Positions 10,821-22,462 of a stretch of 64,000 bases of DNA are shown here, in pieces. This stretch comes from Cerioporus squamosus (Eukaryota > Basidiomycota > Agaricomycetes > Polyporales > Polyporaceae), in contig JABYQS010000063.1 of the NCBI GenBank assembly GCA_022592435.1, positions 144,351-208,350 of the forward strand. The letters run 5' to 3'. Made by a program: the position numbers and the translations under genes. Position 1 is the stretch's first letter, and each line of letters opens with the position of its first letter. Under the pieces are notes generated by a model. The model searched no databases and was not told the DNA's origin. It was given only the letters and a program-made list of their open reading frames with translations.

Positions 10821-12443
10821 GTCCGCAGAAACACGAGGAGGAGAGAAGGAATGTTGGTAGTACTAGCTATGGTGCGGCCGGTGGTGGTGGTGGGGAGGAA
10901 ATGACGCCAGTGGCCACAGCATCAGCCCGGGTAAGTATCGATGTTACTCTACTCAACATTTTGCCGTAAGTGGGAGTAAGAGACAGAGTAAGTAAAGTTT
11001 GAATGACGTTGTTACCGAGTAAGTAGCCAACGTGGAGTAGACGCCTGTACACCATCCAGTTGCCTAGTACTGAGTCAAGTACCTGCTACCGCCACTACTT
11101 ACTCGCTCAACTTCGCAGCTTGCGGTGTCTGCCAAACTGGATTCGAGTACAGGCACCACATAAATTTTCATATGCGACTCTATGTGAAGTGGTCTCATGT
11201 ACATATGCAAGCCGGGCTTCGGCCGCCGCGGCCGGTACTATAGGCTCAGATGGTTAAGGTGTAGTACTGAGAGTGGCTGCAAGTAACGCGTCTGACATGC
11301 CGTTTTCCACGCAGCAAGACACAGAACTACCGACATCTGTTGTCAGTATGAGCTAGGAAGCGGCCACACGCTACGTTCGACTCGTCGCAGCCCCCGTCCG
11401 TTTGCGAAAACAGGTGCGGCAAGCACGCCTCGGAGGACTTTGAGGGTTCCGTCCGGAGCCGCGGCCTGAGCGCGAGTGTGCCAAATCAGGTCCGCCGCGG
11501 TAGGATGCAGCGGACTACGGAAATGATTGCGTGAAGACCGGCCGCAAGTGAACTAATATGAAGACCTTCATGATGGTTTACGGAACGCCGCGCGATTGAG
11601 TGGTGGCAGTCTGTAACAGTCTTGGGTGCGTGATTGACTTCTCTCGAGGCTGTACTGATAATGAGGGACACCGTCAGGGGCCGCGGAGAAGGTGTGCAAC
11701 TACTCAGCATGTCATCTCGGGCAGCTTGACGAAGTCGACTGTGCCAGTCGCACACACGGACTTACCGAGGCACGGGCATGTGTCCGCCCGACCTCCAGAC
11801 GATTCTGGATACCCTGGGACCGTACACGGGCGCAGCGTATCTTGAGCACTGGGAGTGTATATTACTCGAAAGCCGGGCGAACTTGCGGCATATTGCCTCG
11901 ACCTCGAGCACGGTAGACGCATCGACACCGGCAATAACCTCACGCAAGCTGTTGTCAGTATCGGTGACCCATATGGCTCAATGCACTCACATCCTCAGTA
12001 AGCTCGGCCTGTCGGAGAACCGCAATAACTTTCCTACTCACCTGCGTGCCTTCTCGACTCCAGCACTGAGGGTCTAGAGAGTCCACAGCAACACGAATAT
12101 TCAGACTTTGAGGGTCGCGAAGACGTCCATACGGATATCGAAGAAACGCGAACCCGATCAGGAGCCGGGAGGTTCTACGAGGTGCCTAAGCGGTCTTTTG
12201 ATTGTCCTTATAACCCAGGCCGTTCGTCTCAGCCTGCCGGGATAATTTGCGCCTCTGGCCTCGGACATCGCACCGGTAATGCTGAAAAATGGATATTCAG
12301 GGATTGACATAGGGATATAGATAAGCGCAAGACAAGACATTCTATGATGATGAACAGTGTATGTACCTTCTGAGGGGTGCCCACACTACCAAGCAGTTTC
12401 GGAGCGATCGCACAGAGCCATCTACGGACCAAGCTGCTAAGAT
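10821..12443. other. Intergenic, no gene recognised
   Basis: Upstream of the NFKBIL1-like gene. Includes a stretch (about 10925-11110) with repeated TACTC/GAGTA motifs on both strands. Some frames near 11500-12080, none convincing. Confidence 0.5.
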
Positions 12444-14261
12444 TTACCAGCTGAGTCTAGGGTGAGCGCGTGACCGAGCAGCATGTGGCCTTGTAGACTC
12501 ACCTTCGGCATTTGTTCCTTCAGCACCACAGAACTCCGCCACCTCGAACTCATCACCCCCAGGCTGTGCAGACTCAGAATTACGGTGCTCCTGATCCGTG
12601 GTACCGCGGAGGTCCGTTTCGTCCCAAAGATTCCCAGTTGACAAGAAGCTCGGTTGAATCGGGCCTGCGAATGGTGTGACGAGCTCAGGGAAGGAGCGAT
12701 GCGAGTTCCTGCCGGTATGGACGTCGACAAACGACAGCGATGCGCATTCACTGTCAACGCGACAGTAATCTGCGCGGCGGAGGTCGAGGATGAAATGGCA
12801 GATGATAATAGATGTGATCCTATGGATGGCAGGTTGGATACGCAGTTAGGTCGAAAGCAACCAAGGTACTGACCGATCTGTGAATATGCCGGCGAAACTG
12901 ACACCGTCTCCCTTTGAGGTCATCGCGTAAACTGTCCAACTTGCACAGAGAGAACAGAGGAACAACCTACCGGCCCCGCAGTCAGTGAGACATGCACGAC
13001 GTTCAGGAGTAGCAGAGTCCTAAGCCGAATTCAACGAAGTCAGTAGAGAGAACGCTCACGCCACTTCGCGTGAATACCGACACCGCATAGATGCTTCCTG
13101 ATAGCAAATGAGCGGGACCCATGCATGAAGCGACGGTGTACTTACCGTCATACAATATGACCGACGCCAGGGATCGGCCGACCATCGTGACAGGCTGCGT
13201 CTTGTGTGCTTGATAGGTGGCTCGCCAGGTTACTATCACCACTAGCAAATCTACGACACATTGAGACAAACGGCAAAACGCCGTCACTAAGACACGTCAT
13301 CAGGCACTAGCCTTGCAACTCTTGAGTCATGGATGCTACGTACACCTATTCGAATGTTATCATACAGAGTGTAGCGAAGGTGAGAATTCGGATACTTACG
13401 CGAAGTAGAGTTGTTGTGATGGGATAGAGCTTCCTACTATGCAATATATCGGACTCGGTAATTCTTCTATAGGCGACCACTTAAAGTTAACGAGCTGGTG
13501 GACAGTTCTTAGCATCAACACAGGTCAACGATCCGGTACCGCTCACCAAGTTGACAACACATGCTACGTTTGATATGAAGAAGGTGACGATGCCTAGCCA
13601 AACCCTTCCTCCTGACAACGCATAAGCCCGCTGGGCCGTGAAGGCTAATCCAATGCTTTGATAAGCCACCACAGCTCCCAATTCAAGCTCCAGCAGTCGA
13701 AGCTCACCTGCGACCACAAACTGCGCAATAGCCGTTAAGATAGCGGCGATCCAGTTGGTGGCCTCGCAACTGTCGGTTGTAGTACTCGTCTTAGCCGCTG
13801 TTCAAGGCAGGATTAAATAGCGGCGATGCGAACTACCTTACCTTGCGGTCGAGTCAGTAAATGTACTGCGTGATCGAGGGTTCACTCACTAGAGAAGTGA
13901 CAGGCCAGACGGTGGCCGCCTGAATTGCGTACTGAAACATGTTGGTGTATCGCGTCAAGGCGTAGACCAGAGACGCGACCGTGCGTCTGCGCGGATGGCA
14001 CCAGATGAGAGTCACTTCTTCGTCAATGGTAATCAGCCAGTCGTAGACCAGGAGAGCTGTGCAATTGTGATGAGCTGCTGATCTCAGTATCGACGGCTAG
14101 ACGGGGCGACTTACCCGTCACGGCAAGGCCACAGTAGTTGCTCGAGAGCTTGTGTCACAACCATTAGCGTTGAAGCATACGGGAGGTTGAGAGATAACTC
14201 ATAGACTAACGTATACGGGTACCAGCGATACCGGCGGGAGAACTGTACTGGGATCAGACAT
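12444..14261 (-). CDS. DUF6533-family membrane protein, copy 1
   Basis: Multi-exon gene starting at ATG 14261 (MSDPSTVLPPVSLV). The diagnostic first-helix region reads LLVYDWLITIDEEVTLIW followed by HPRRRTVASLVYALTRYTN, the pattern DYLLTLxDEVxLIW...RY of DUF6533. Later exons give AQRAYALSGGRVWLGIVTFF (second half of the bundle), CVVDLLVVIVTWRATYQAHK and GRSLASVILYDG. The last exon starts CHFILDLRRAD and ends with a hydrophilic cytoplasmic-type tail rich in Glu/Ser, stopping at 12444. The family has about seven transmembrane segments and is expanded in Agaricomycetes; its function is unknown. Exon borders in the middle are approximate. Four relatives lie at 19138, 42812, 52084 and 54959. Confidence 0.72.
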
Positions 14262-15048
14262 GTCGAGGAAGACAGTGTATGATGAAGAGAGACCGTCGAG
14301 GCTTTTATGTGACCCTCCAGAGGAAGAGCGCATGAATGCTCCGAAACCCTTGTTCCCGTCGAGGCTCGCCGATCATCTCAATCTCGCTAGAACGCATGTT
14401 AAGTGGTCTCTTCCCCGTAGCCGCACAAAGGCGACTGCCAAACTGCTCACAGGAGGATGGGAACACGGTCATCTTCGAAGATGTTGCCTCCACGTACGAC
14501 CCCTCTCGATGTCACTGCTGCCCGCGGCTGTGGTGGTGCATCGCCTGGCTCCGACATACGAAGAGCGCGATAAGCCAGCCGGTGGCATAAGCTATGTGGC
14601 CCTCTCCGGCCTTGCCTCATTTCTGACGTCGCGCGTGATACTACTCCATGACGTGTCTGCGAAGTGCACAACATGAGAATGGAGTTGTATTCGAACAGAT
14701 CTCCGCCGGTGGAGAACTCACTTTCATCGAGAATGCCAACCACAAAGTTCCGAGGATGCACAGATCGGAGGACCGTCGAACGAGTACTTGGAGTTGAATC
14801 GCGTGGCATCCTCCAGTTGTCGAAGTATGACGAGGAGCAGGGACCGTGTGAAGAACACTCGCTCACGACGACACGGCATTTGTCTCTAAGGCACTACACA
14901 GGCGAGAACCCGTCCTGTATCCGCTTTCGCCCTCATTGACCTAGATGCGACAATCAATCAGCCTTCAATGCCACATCCAGTTCCATCATTCGGAAGGACT
15001 CACCGATTCGCCCCTGGATACCCCTACGTTAAACCTACTATAGGAGAA
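14262..15048. other. Intergenic, possible gene remnant
   Basis: Upstream of DUF6533 copy 1 and downstream of the second 8-cysteine gene. A minus-strand frame at about 14447-14866 contains protein-like stretches but no ATG-led model. Confidence 0.4.
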
Positions 15049-15357
15049 TCAACAATTGTGGATGCCGTGCGTACAGGTGGTGCAGAACGCACCCCCAACA
15101 CTGTTCTCGACGCAGCACGGGGCTGAGTTCCCAAAGGTGAATTTGCAGTACAACTCCGGGACCGGGTCGCCGGGGCATCCGGCGTGTGAGGAGTTACAAC
15201 CTCCGTCGTGCTTTGCGACGGCCGGAGCAGACCACTCGCGGACCTCGAGCGTAAGTACCGTCCGCGCGGCGGCACTGAGCGCGTGCGCGGTGGTGGGGGT
15301 TCCAGAAACAGCGAGAACAGCTGCGAAGAGCACGGAGGCGAGGATGAGGGAGCGCAT
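15049..15357 (-). CDS. Small secreted 8-cysteine protein (paralogue 2)
   Basis: A 102-residue single-exon protein from ATG 15357. The signal peptide is MRSLILASVLFAAVLAVSGT. The mature chain has eight cysteines in the order C-C-C-CC-C-C-C, as in the gene at 3460-3762. The C-terminus reads CCVENSVGGAFCTTCTHGIH then N-C, differing from paralogue 1 at only a few residues, whereas the N-terminal half is strongly diverged. This indicates an old duplication with selection on the cysteine-rich end. Extracellular; function unknown. Confidence 0.75.
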   Translation of the reverse strand: MRSLILASVLFAAVLAVSGTPTTAHALSAAARTVLTLEVREWSAPAVAKHDGGCNSSHAGCPGDPVPELYCKFTFGNSAPCCVENSVGGAFCTTCTHGIHNC

Positions 15358-16460
15358 GACGGGTATGTGCGGGGTGACGAGAGCTGGTAAGCTGAAGCCG
15401 TAGGCTGGTTGGAGGTGTGCTTGAGCCGGACGATGGTGTGGGGTTCTGCTTCTTCCGACTGCAAATGTGAGCCATTGTAACTCGGTCCAGTGCAAGATTT
15501 GTACATAGACATACCGCTGCGATCCAGGGTTCCAGTACGCTGGCAGTCCCGGCTTGACCGTTTGAAGGCATCGGTGCCGCCCGCAGTAGGATCAACGCCG
15601 CGTCGGCTACCTCAGGCCGTGACAGTACACTCTTGCCACACTCCAGACACCCGTTCCTGGGCCGTAAGCCAGTATCACTCTAAGATGTGGCATACAATCC
15701 GTATCGCATTGCTCCCAGCAATCCCGATCCGCGACCGCAAGGTGCGCGACCGAGCCCGTCGATATGAACCTGTAGGTCAGAGGAGCACCAGTGAACAGAT
15801 CTCAGTGGGCAGACTCACCATTAAGCCAAGCCCAGGCCAGCGGCCGCGCTCGAGGACTTACTGTGCTGTTGGGTTTCCAGTCCGCAAAGCCGACGAGATT
15901 TCAATGCACGCGCACGGCAAAGCAGTTGTTTCACGACTGAGTGAAGAATGCAGCGGAAGCATAGTGGATATCCAAACTGGATGGCACTGAGTTAGCTCAG
16001 TTATCAGAGAGAAGAACAACAGTACTCACCGGTACCTCGATGGTCAGCAACACGATCGCCAGACCACGAGCTCGTTGGGATGAAAGAAGACGTTCATATC
16101 ATAGAGATTGCATAACGAAACGAAGAAGAAACATACTGCTACATACGAGTACAAACATATTCAAGCTTGGTTCTGCCCAGGATCGTAACAAGTTCCGAAT
16201 GGTACTAGTCAAAAAGAAGTCGTCGGTTGGCCGCACGAGCTCGATCGTCAAACGCATTATGGTGGGCACGAGGTCATGTCCATCTTGGAGTAGGGTGAAG
16301 ATAGTGACGGAGGGAAAGCAAGACAGGCACGAGAGGGGAGGGGTAGCGCGTAGGGAGGATAAAGCGATCGCAGAGCAAATACGAATAACCAAACTTGAAG
16401 ATGACATGGACACGAAAAACCAAGAGAGCCGACGAGACGAGGACACAAGCAGGGACGCTG
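15358..16460. other. Intergenic, no gene recognised
   Basis: Promoter of the secreted gene and 3' flank of the AT-hook gene. Frames at 15490-15990 and 16040-16446 lack support. Confidence 0.5.
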
Positions 16461-18790
16461 TCAGATCACGTACACATCCTCCTTCTCAAGGCTGTACTCC
16501 TCCAACTTGCGGTAGTACTCGATGCGCTCCAAGCGCTTCCGCTCGCGCTCCTGCAGCCCGCAGACATCAGCTTCATTCCCAGACAACGAAGATACATCAC
16601 CATCACGCACCTCATCCTCCTCAGGATCCGCCACTTCAACGGCCTTCTCCTTCCCTTTACCCTTCGATACGGGCCGTCCTCGCGAAGTCGATCGCCCCCG
16701 GGTCACCACCGGAGCTGCACGAATACCAGTAGGCAGTGGAGCAGCGGCCCTCCCTCGTCCTCGTCCTCGCCCCCGCCCTCGCCCTCGTCCTGCTCCACGT
16801 CCCCGAGCGCCGCGAGTTGCAGGGGCCTTCGGCGGAGAAGAGTCGTTGTCGTCACCACTCTCGGACGTACTCTCCGACTGCGGGATGTTCTCCCGGCCCT
16901 TCCCCTTGCCCTTTACAGCCGCACGACCTCTTGCAGCTTTCGTCGCAGTCGTCGCCCGAGTCTTTGAACGTTTCGGGAGGAGCGCTTCGAGCCTGCGCAC
17001 CGCCACCCGAGGATCCGTATCTTCGCTGCTCTCCTCCGCCTGGGCACGCGTGCGCTTCTTCCCTGTAACCTTCGGCGACTCGGGGTCTTCGAGCTCGAGC
17101 GTGGCAAGTGGTTGTCGACGGCCCTTCGGGCGCACGACTGACGGCTTGACGGGGGAAGGAGAGGAGTTACGCATGGACTTGGCGGTGAGCGGAGAGTCGG
17201 AGAAGACGCCGTCGTCAGAGAAATGTGGGGTAGGGAGAGGACTGCGTTGATGCGCATTCCGGTGCTTGTGGGGCGTGCGGAGGGCGTGGGCCGGGCTAGC
17301 AGAGGAAGACGAGGGTTCGAAGAGCTCATCCAAGCCCCTCTTAGCCTTGGCGGAGGCTACAAGAATCGGGGCAACGGAAGCGATGTTGTCCTCCTCGCTC
17401 TTGTTGACTTCCGACCCTCCTTCCTCCACGGGTGCGTCATCGTCATCAAGGGCAAGATGAGGTGGCGGAAATTCTCCTTGTCCTCGTTCAAGTCGTAGTC
17501 CTCAGTAGGAACGTTCTCCTTAGAGTCCTCGTCTTCGAGATCGTCCCAGTCATCACCGTGCAACGCTCCAGGACGAACAGGGTCAACATCAAGGTAGAGG
17601 TCATCGATGTTGTGGCTGTCGTCAGACGGCATGGGGGTCGGGATACGGTCAGGGATAGCTTCTGAAGACAGCACTTCGTCTAGCGCAAGCGCTCCTAGTG
17701 GCGCGCGAGAGGCACCTGGAGCCCTGGAGGATTCGGTGGCGGCATAGCGCTGCCGGAAGGACTTGAGTTTCCTCTCCGTAGCGAGCAGTCCGAACGGATC
17801 GTCATCGCTGAGATTCTCGCTGTCCCTACGATCATAGACGGGTCCCTGAATCTCGTCAGGCTCGTCGGAGGAGAAGCGATATCGCTGTAAAAGCTGCTGC
17901 TGCGAGCTCGAGGCAACGGGCCGCGAAGGCGGCGACGGAGGTGGAGGCGATGATGGTGGCAGCGGGGAGTACGCGCGAGATATGCCAGCGTTCCACTTGC
18001 GGATGCTACTGTCATGTCTTCCTCGAGGGTAGAACGGTCCAAGGGACTCCCGCAGATGTTTGATGCGGCCCAATGGCGTGGATTCGACAGGAATTGGAGC
18101 GCGGATGATGCGAGCAGGGGATGGTGTTGCCAGGATAGCTCTCACCGCTTCAGAAGCAGTACTGTCGTCATCGGCCACAGGGACAGAGTCTGGAGTACTG
18201 TACCGCTCGGGGTGGGCGATGGGAAATGTTGTGGGCGGGATTGAGCCAAGAGGGGGTCGTGCTGGTTGATGCGCCGCAGACGGAGACACCGGGGAAGGGA
18301 GCATACGGAGGGCCTCGTGTTGCTGCTCGACATCGAACACAACGGCGGGTGGCTCCGCGACGTCCTCCTGCGCCGCATCCTCGTCCTCCGCCTTCGCTTT
18401 CCTCGGTCGACCTCTCTTCGCTCGTGTGGTTAGCGGCGCCTTCCTCACCGCGCCACGACGCGTGGTGCGCGGGGTGCGCGGGACTGGTGTTCGTTCTTGC
18501 GGGGCAGGAGCTTCTGCAAAATCATCGCGCTCGCAGCGCGTCCACAACATGCATCCAACCTAATCTGACTCACCTTCCTGGCTCCCCTGCCGCTCCTCAA
18601 TCTCCATAGAGTCGGCTTCCGCCTTCTCCTCCTCGACATTCTTGCTCTTCGCCCCTCGTCGAGGCCTGGTTGTGATCTCGACGACCGGAACGAGCTTCGG
18701 TTTCGCAGACCGGGTACCCTTGGATTTCGGTTTCTGGGGAGTATTTCCTGGCGTCTTGTCTTTCAGGGCGGGCCTGCGTCGTGTTCGCAT
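16461..18790 (-). CDS. AT-hook nuclear protein with two KEN motifs; apparent frameshift
   Basis: Starts at ATG 18790 (MRTRRRPALKDKTPGNTPQK). One intron precedes EAPAPQERTPVPRTPRT. The basic motif RAKRGRPRKAKAE is an AT-hook. Long Pro/Ser-rich linkers follow, with SPSPV/TP sites suited to cyclin-dependent kinases. Two KEN motifs lie close together (SKENVP and DKENF), the usual APC/C degron. Directly after the second KEN, near 17468-17473, the frame breaks: the first frame ends soon after, while the next frame (about 17450 to 16461) continues with PHLALDDDDAPVEEGGSEV, an RG repeat (GRGRGRGRGRGR) and a C-terminal helix ending SLEKEDVYVI. No splice sites explain the switch and the second frame has no ATG. 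A one-base loss in a short C run is the simplest reading. Probably a cell-cycle-regulated chromatin protein; family not recognised. Confidence 0.62.
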
Positions 18791-19137
18791 AGTGGTGCAC
18801 GTCGGATGATGGTGGTTAGAGGTCAAAATGCGCGAGCGCGACGCGCCGCCGCGCGAGCCTCGCGTCACGCGCTGGCCTCGTGACCGTTCGGTCACACCTT
18901 ATTGTCCGCGTGACCCCGTCACACTTCGACGAGAGGAAGAAGTACACTCCGAATTTTTGAGTTGGTTAGTTCTCGCTCAGTCCAATGTGCGAGCGAGGAC
19001 ATACCACAGCAAGTAGACGGTGAGTATGTCTATTACACGGTAGCGCTTCCACTGATTTTGTACGCGCATGTGCCAATCAAGTAAGTACATAGCTGCAGGC
19101 CCGGTAGGGTACTGGAATCCCGGCTCTTCGGAGAACC
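18791..19137. other. Intergenic
   Basis: Short gap between the AT-hook gene promoter and the 3' end of DUF6533 copy 2. Nothing seen. Confidence 0.6.
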
Positions 19138-20909
19138 TTACGCCCTAACTTCGACAACGATTCCGTTCGTGTGCGTAGCGTCGACCTCAGCAGCTTCGGC
19201 GTCGTTTGCACTAGTCTCCTGGTAAACGGCGCCATTGACATCCGAGTCCTCGATATCCTCATCGCCGTCCGCCGGGTCTACGAACCCGCAATGGACGGGC
19301 CCGGCAAGCGACGTCAGCCAGTTAGGTCCGTCGTCCTTGCCAAACTGCAAGTCCGTCATTGACACCGATGTCGATAGACCGGACTTCCGAGCGTCGGCGC
19401 TGCGGATATTGAGGATGAAGCGAGCCAGGACGATAGAACTGATGCTGTGGGGAGTGCGCCATACTTCAGCGGGTGGCGAAGGCAGCATTGAGACGTTTGC
19501 TCACGGATTGATCATGTACTGAGACATATTGTCGATCCAGCCCTTCTCGCCACTCTGTCACGAATGGCCTCCTGAAGTTGGTGTCGAAGCTCCGCATGTT
19601 CCAGATGAAGACTCACCGGATCTCGAAGGAATGTCCAGGGCAGTACGAAGACCACGATATTGAGGACAAACAACATCCTTCGCATCAGAGACAGCCAAGG
19701 ATCAGTGGGCGAGACCCTGGTCACCTGGCATGCTGCTCACATGAAATATAAACTGCCTTGGAGGGCCGTCAGCTACTGCACTACACGGGAGAGTTTCTGG
19801 TGAACGTGAAACATACCATCTCGCAGCATTACGGATGCGATTGAATACGAGGAATTAGGCGTGAGTTGAGCTCTACAAATCTTGAAAGTGCGTTTCCAGG
19901 TTGTGATGATGACTATAAGCTCAGCCAGGATGACGGCCAGATATGAGGCGATCGCAACTGAGATGTGGTTAGCATAGCGAACACCGGGGCAGAAAAACCG
20001 CAACGCACATCTTGTGAAAGCAAGGACTTATACCATCAATGACATTTGGTGGGTAACCGGGCAGGGAACTCACGAGGTACGGAGGTTGGTCAGGGAACCT
20101 CTGACGGTGCAATTGTCCGGACTGGGCAAGTCTTCGATGACCACCCATTCCACCATCGTAACCTGCGAAACGCAGAGAGAGTTGAGCACACTTTGTACAG
20201 CCATCGACATCCGGAGACAGCCTGACTTACAACTCGGCAGATGGGATTGAGCGCGGAAAGGACGAAGATGACAACGCTCATCGGCGTGTTCCTGTCCGAC
20301 AGAGCAAACATGCGTAGACCTGCAAAGGCTTGTGCAATTTCACTGCATCAGAAGGTTTCAAAAGGATAGTTTCGAGATGACTTACCTGCAGCGACGAGTG
20401 TCGTCGTTGCCGATAGGATCATACACATCCATTGCACTGCCAAACAACTTCAATCCGCGTCACGGTGAGCAGTCAAGAGAAAGAGCAACGAGAATGCTAC
20501 CTCTGGCAAACCATGATAGTCAGTGCAAAATCATTCAACGTAGAAGATGATTGCGTACCGAGTGGGATATGGACGTGTGGCTACAATAAGCCCATAGTGT
20601 CCATCGTGTGATTTCCAGGTATCGAGCGAGGAGGTATACCAGAGAAGCCACAGCTTGTCTCCCAGGTGCGCTCCATATATGTCGTAGCTCCTCAGATAAA
20701 GTAAGCAGCCAATCGTAGTAGACTATGGCTTATCCAAGCTCATTAACCGACACGTAGGTCGAGGTGAACTTGTACTGGCGTGCTTACTGGTGATGATCAG
20801 TACGGCATAGATGTGCTGCCTGCAGAAATGGTAAGCTAACAGCATCAGCATAAGTTACGGCCACAACGTACCGCGATGCGTATTGATAGACGACGGGGGA
20901 AAGATCCAT
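19138..20909 (-). CDS. DUF6533-family membrane protein, copy 2 (inverted-duplication arm A)
   Basis: Starts at ATG 20909 (MDLSPVVYQYASR), then short exons QHIYAVLIIT and VYYDWLLTLSEELRHIW followed by LARYLEITRW, the DUF6533 signature. Further exons: WMCMILSATTTLVAAG, LRMFALSDRNTPMSVVIFVL, VTMVEWVVIEDLPSPDNCTV, VAIASYLAVILAELIVIITT with CRAQLTPNSSYSIASVMLRD, GSLYFM, RRMLFVLNIVVFVLPW, and the last exon SISSIVLARFILNIRSADAR with an acidic tail ending at 19138. Introns about 50-70 bp. All readable exons are open, so the gene appears intact. About seven hydrophobic segments; membrane location inferred. Its inverted paralogue is at 42812-44579. Confidence 0.76.
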
Positions 20910-21258
20910 ATCTGTAAACACAGTGGGAACAAGTCGACATCTGAACCTTCCTCTCGACGCAGGTTTATATGCAACTACACTGTGAGGTGGCATAATGCAC
21001 GCTGTAGTCAGTCTGCATACCCTGCATCATGTAAATACGCCGTACGCCACGGAAGCCGGGCATATAGCGATGCCGCGCTGGAGAACTCAATTGGCATATC
21101 CGACCGGACACTCTTCAACGTTCGCCGCGTCCACCGGTCATTCATATGCAGTCAGTCAACTCACATTATGCAGAGAGGAATGTCTCACAGTCCTTCCGTT
21201 CGGTACCTGGTGGTCGGTCGCCGTCACTCGCTGGAGCGTCGGCTCGGCAGTGGTTGAC

Positions 21259-21462
21259 AGTGTCGGAACTTCCCACGACCATCCGGTTGACTTAACATCT
21301 ACTTATCATCTAATTGACCATCGGGGGCCATCTATTGACTTATCCACACCATCTGAAAGGTATCTGGCACCATCCCGGTGGCATCCGCTTTAAATCCGGG
21401 GCTTCTGGAATATTTAAGTCATCTGGATTAATCCAGATGACCTTCGGAAAGTTCCGACATGA
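21259..21462. mobile_element. Small MITE-like insertion with terminal inverted repeats
   Basis: About 200 bp bounded by AGTGTCGGAACTTCCC on the left and GGAAAGTTCCGACAT on the right, which are inverted copies of each other over about 12-15 bases with looser similarity beyond. A perfect 20-bp palindrome CATCTGGATTAATCCAGATG sits at 21420-21439. The corresponding position in duplication arm B (about 42373-42400 on the reverse strand) lacks the segment and joins the flanks directly. No clear target duplication could be read, so the superfamily is unassigned. Confidence 0.6.
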
Positions 21463-22082
21463 GCCTAAGTCCGAGATAGGCAATCTAGACGCCCTAGACT
21501 GAGCGCTGTGGCCACCAGCTTTCCTTCCGACCAGAACTCTCTCCTCACAATGGACTGCGCTCCATGCGAGTTATGATCTGCAGGCTACCCTCGACTTACC
21601 CTCTCTCTGATATACTCTGGGATATCTTAGGCCTGACCACCACTCGGTATCGTTCTATTGTCGAGACTCTGGGTTCAAGATGTCAATCAACTGAAGTCAA
21701 CGAATGAGAGTCACTCGCTTAGAGGACACTTACGGCATGAAACGAGCCACTTCACTAGAAGCGCAGACGGCGGCATCTTATCTCAGCGATTGCGGGGCAT
21801 GATCACTGCTGTCGGCTCGCTCGGGGCACGGACGTCGGAAGACTTGACACCTGCCACTGCGCTTGACACTGCAGCGTGCGATCGCGGCGTATGATGGCAC
21901 GAGGTACGTGATCCATGCTGTCTCGCAGTGCAGGTGGGGTGCGGCTTTCAACCGAGCCTTTTGGGTACGAGACCAATGCAATGTACAGAGGTTAGGATCC
22001 TCGACGAACGGTTGCAGTCTCGTAACCGTGACGGTGCTTGAAGGCCTCGGTCGGATGGTCTACAGCTTGAGCGCGGGTAAGA

Positions 22083-22355
22083 GCGCGACCAGAAGCAGCC
22101 TGAAGAGTACTTAGCAGATTACGCGTCGGAGGTACGTGGGTTAGACCGCCTCCAGCAGCGAATAATTGACCGCCAATATCAACCTCGCAACCGCACGGTC
22201 GATTCTGCCCAGGTAGAAGGGTGCCCATGGCGAAGGGATCCATCCGATGGAACCTCCCAGGATGGTGCCACATACGCTATGCACCACTTATCTGCCGCTT
22301 CATTGTCAGATGTTCGGCGTAATGCGTGGGCTTGACTTCGCTTGAGAATGGCAGG
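22083..22355 (-). repeat. Diverged direct repeat, left copy (gene fragment)
   Basis: Matches 23462-23736 at roughly 75-80% by eye; the pair flanks YCII copy 2. On the minus strand both copies keep the same short open end, TLP-SS--KP-HY-E-L--K--I-GA-stop, so the repeat probably holds the 3' end of a duplicated gene. This copy loses similarity at 22355. Confidence 0.6.
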
Positions 22356-22462
22356 GTGGATACTTAATGGCAACTTGGCCGAAAATAGTAACCTAGACGC
22401 CGAAGGGACTTGAGGCCCGAGCCAGATTTACAAGTATTCACATCCTGTGTGCTTCCCTCCTT

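Larger units (their letters stand above)
19138..22045 (-). repeat. Segmental inverted duplication, arm A
   Basis: This segment matches 41865-44579 in reverse orientation. Homology covers the whole DUF6533 gene, its upstream region and about 1.1 kb further upstream, ending near 22045. Coding exons are roughly 85-88% identical by eye; introns and upstream DNA are less so. Arm A carries a 200-bp insertion (21259-21462) that arm B lacks. Confidence 0.8.
20910..22462. other. Upstream region of DUF6533 copy 2, no intact gene
   Basis: Mostly part of duplication arm A, plus a small MITE-like insertion and the first of two direct repeats. No intact coding region recognised. Confidence 0.5.

Noticed and set aside
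16736..16800. Tandem repeat of CCTCGTCCTCG type
   Set aside because: Codes for the RG-repeat of the AT-hook protein on the minus strand, so it is not an independent repeat.
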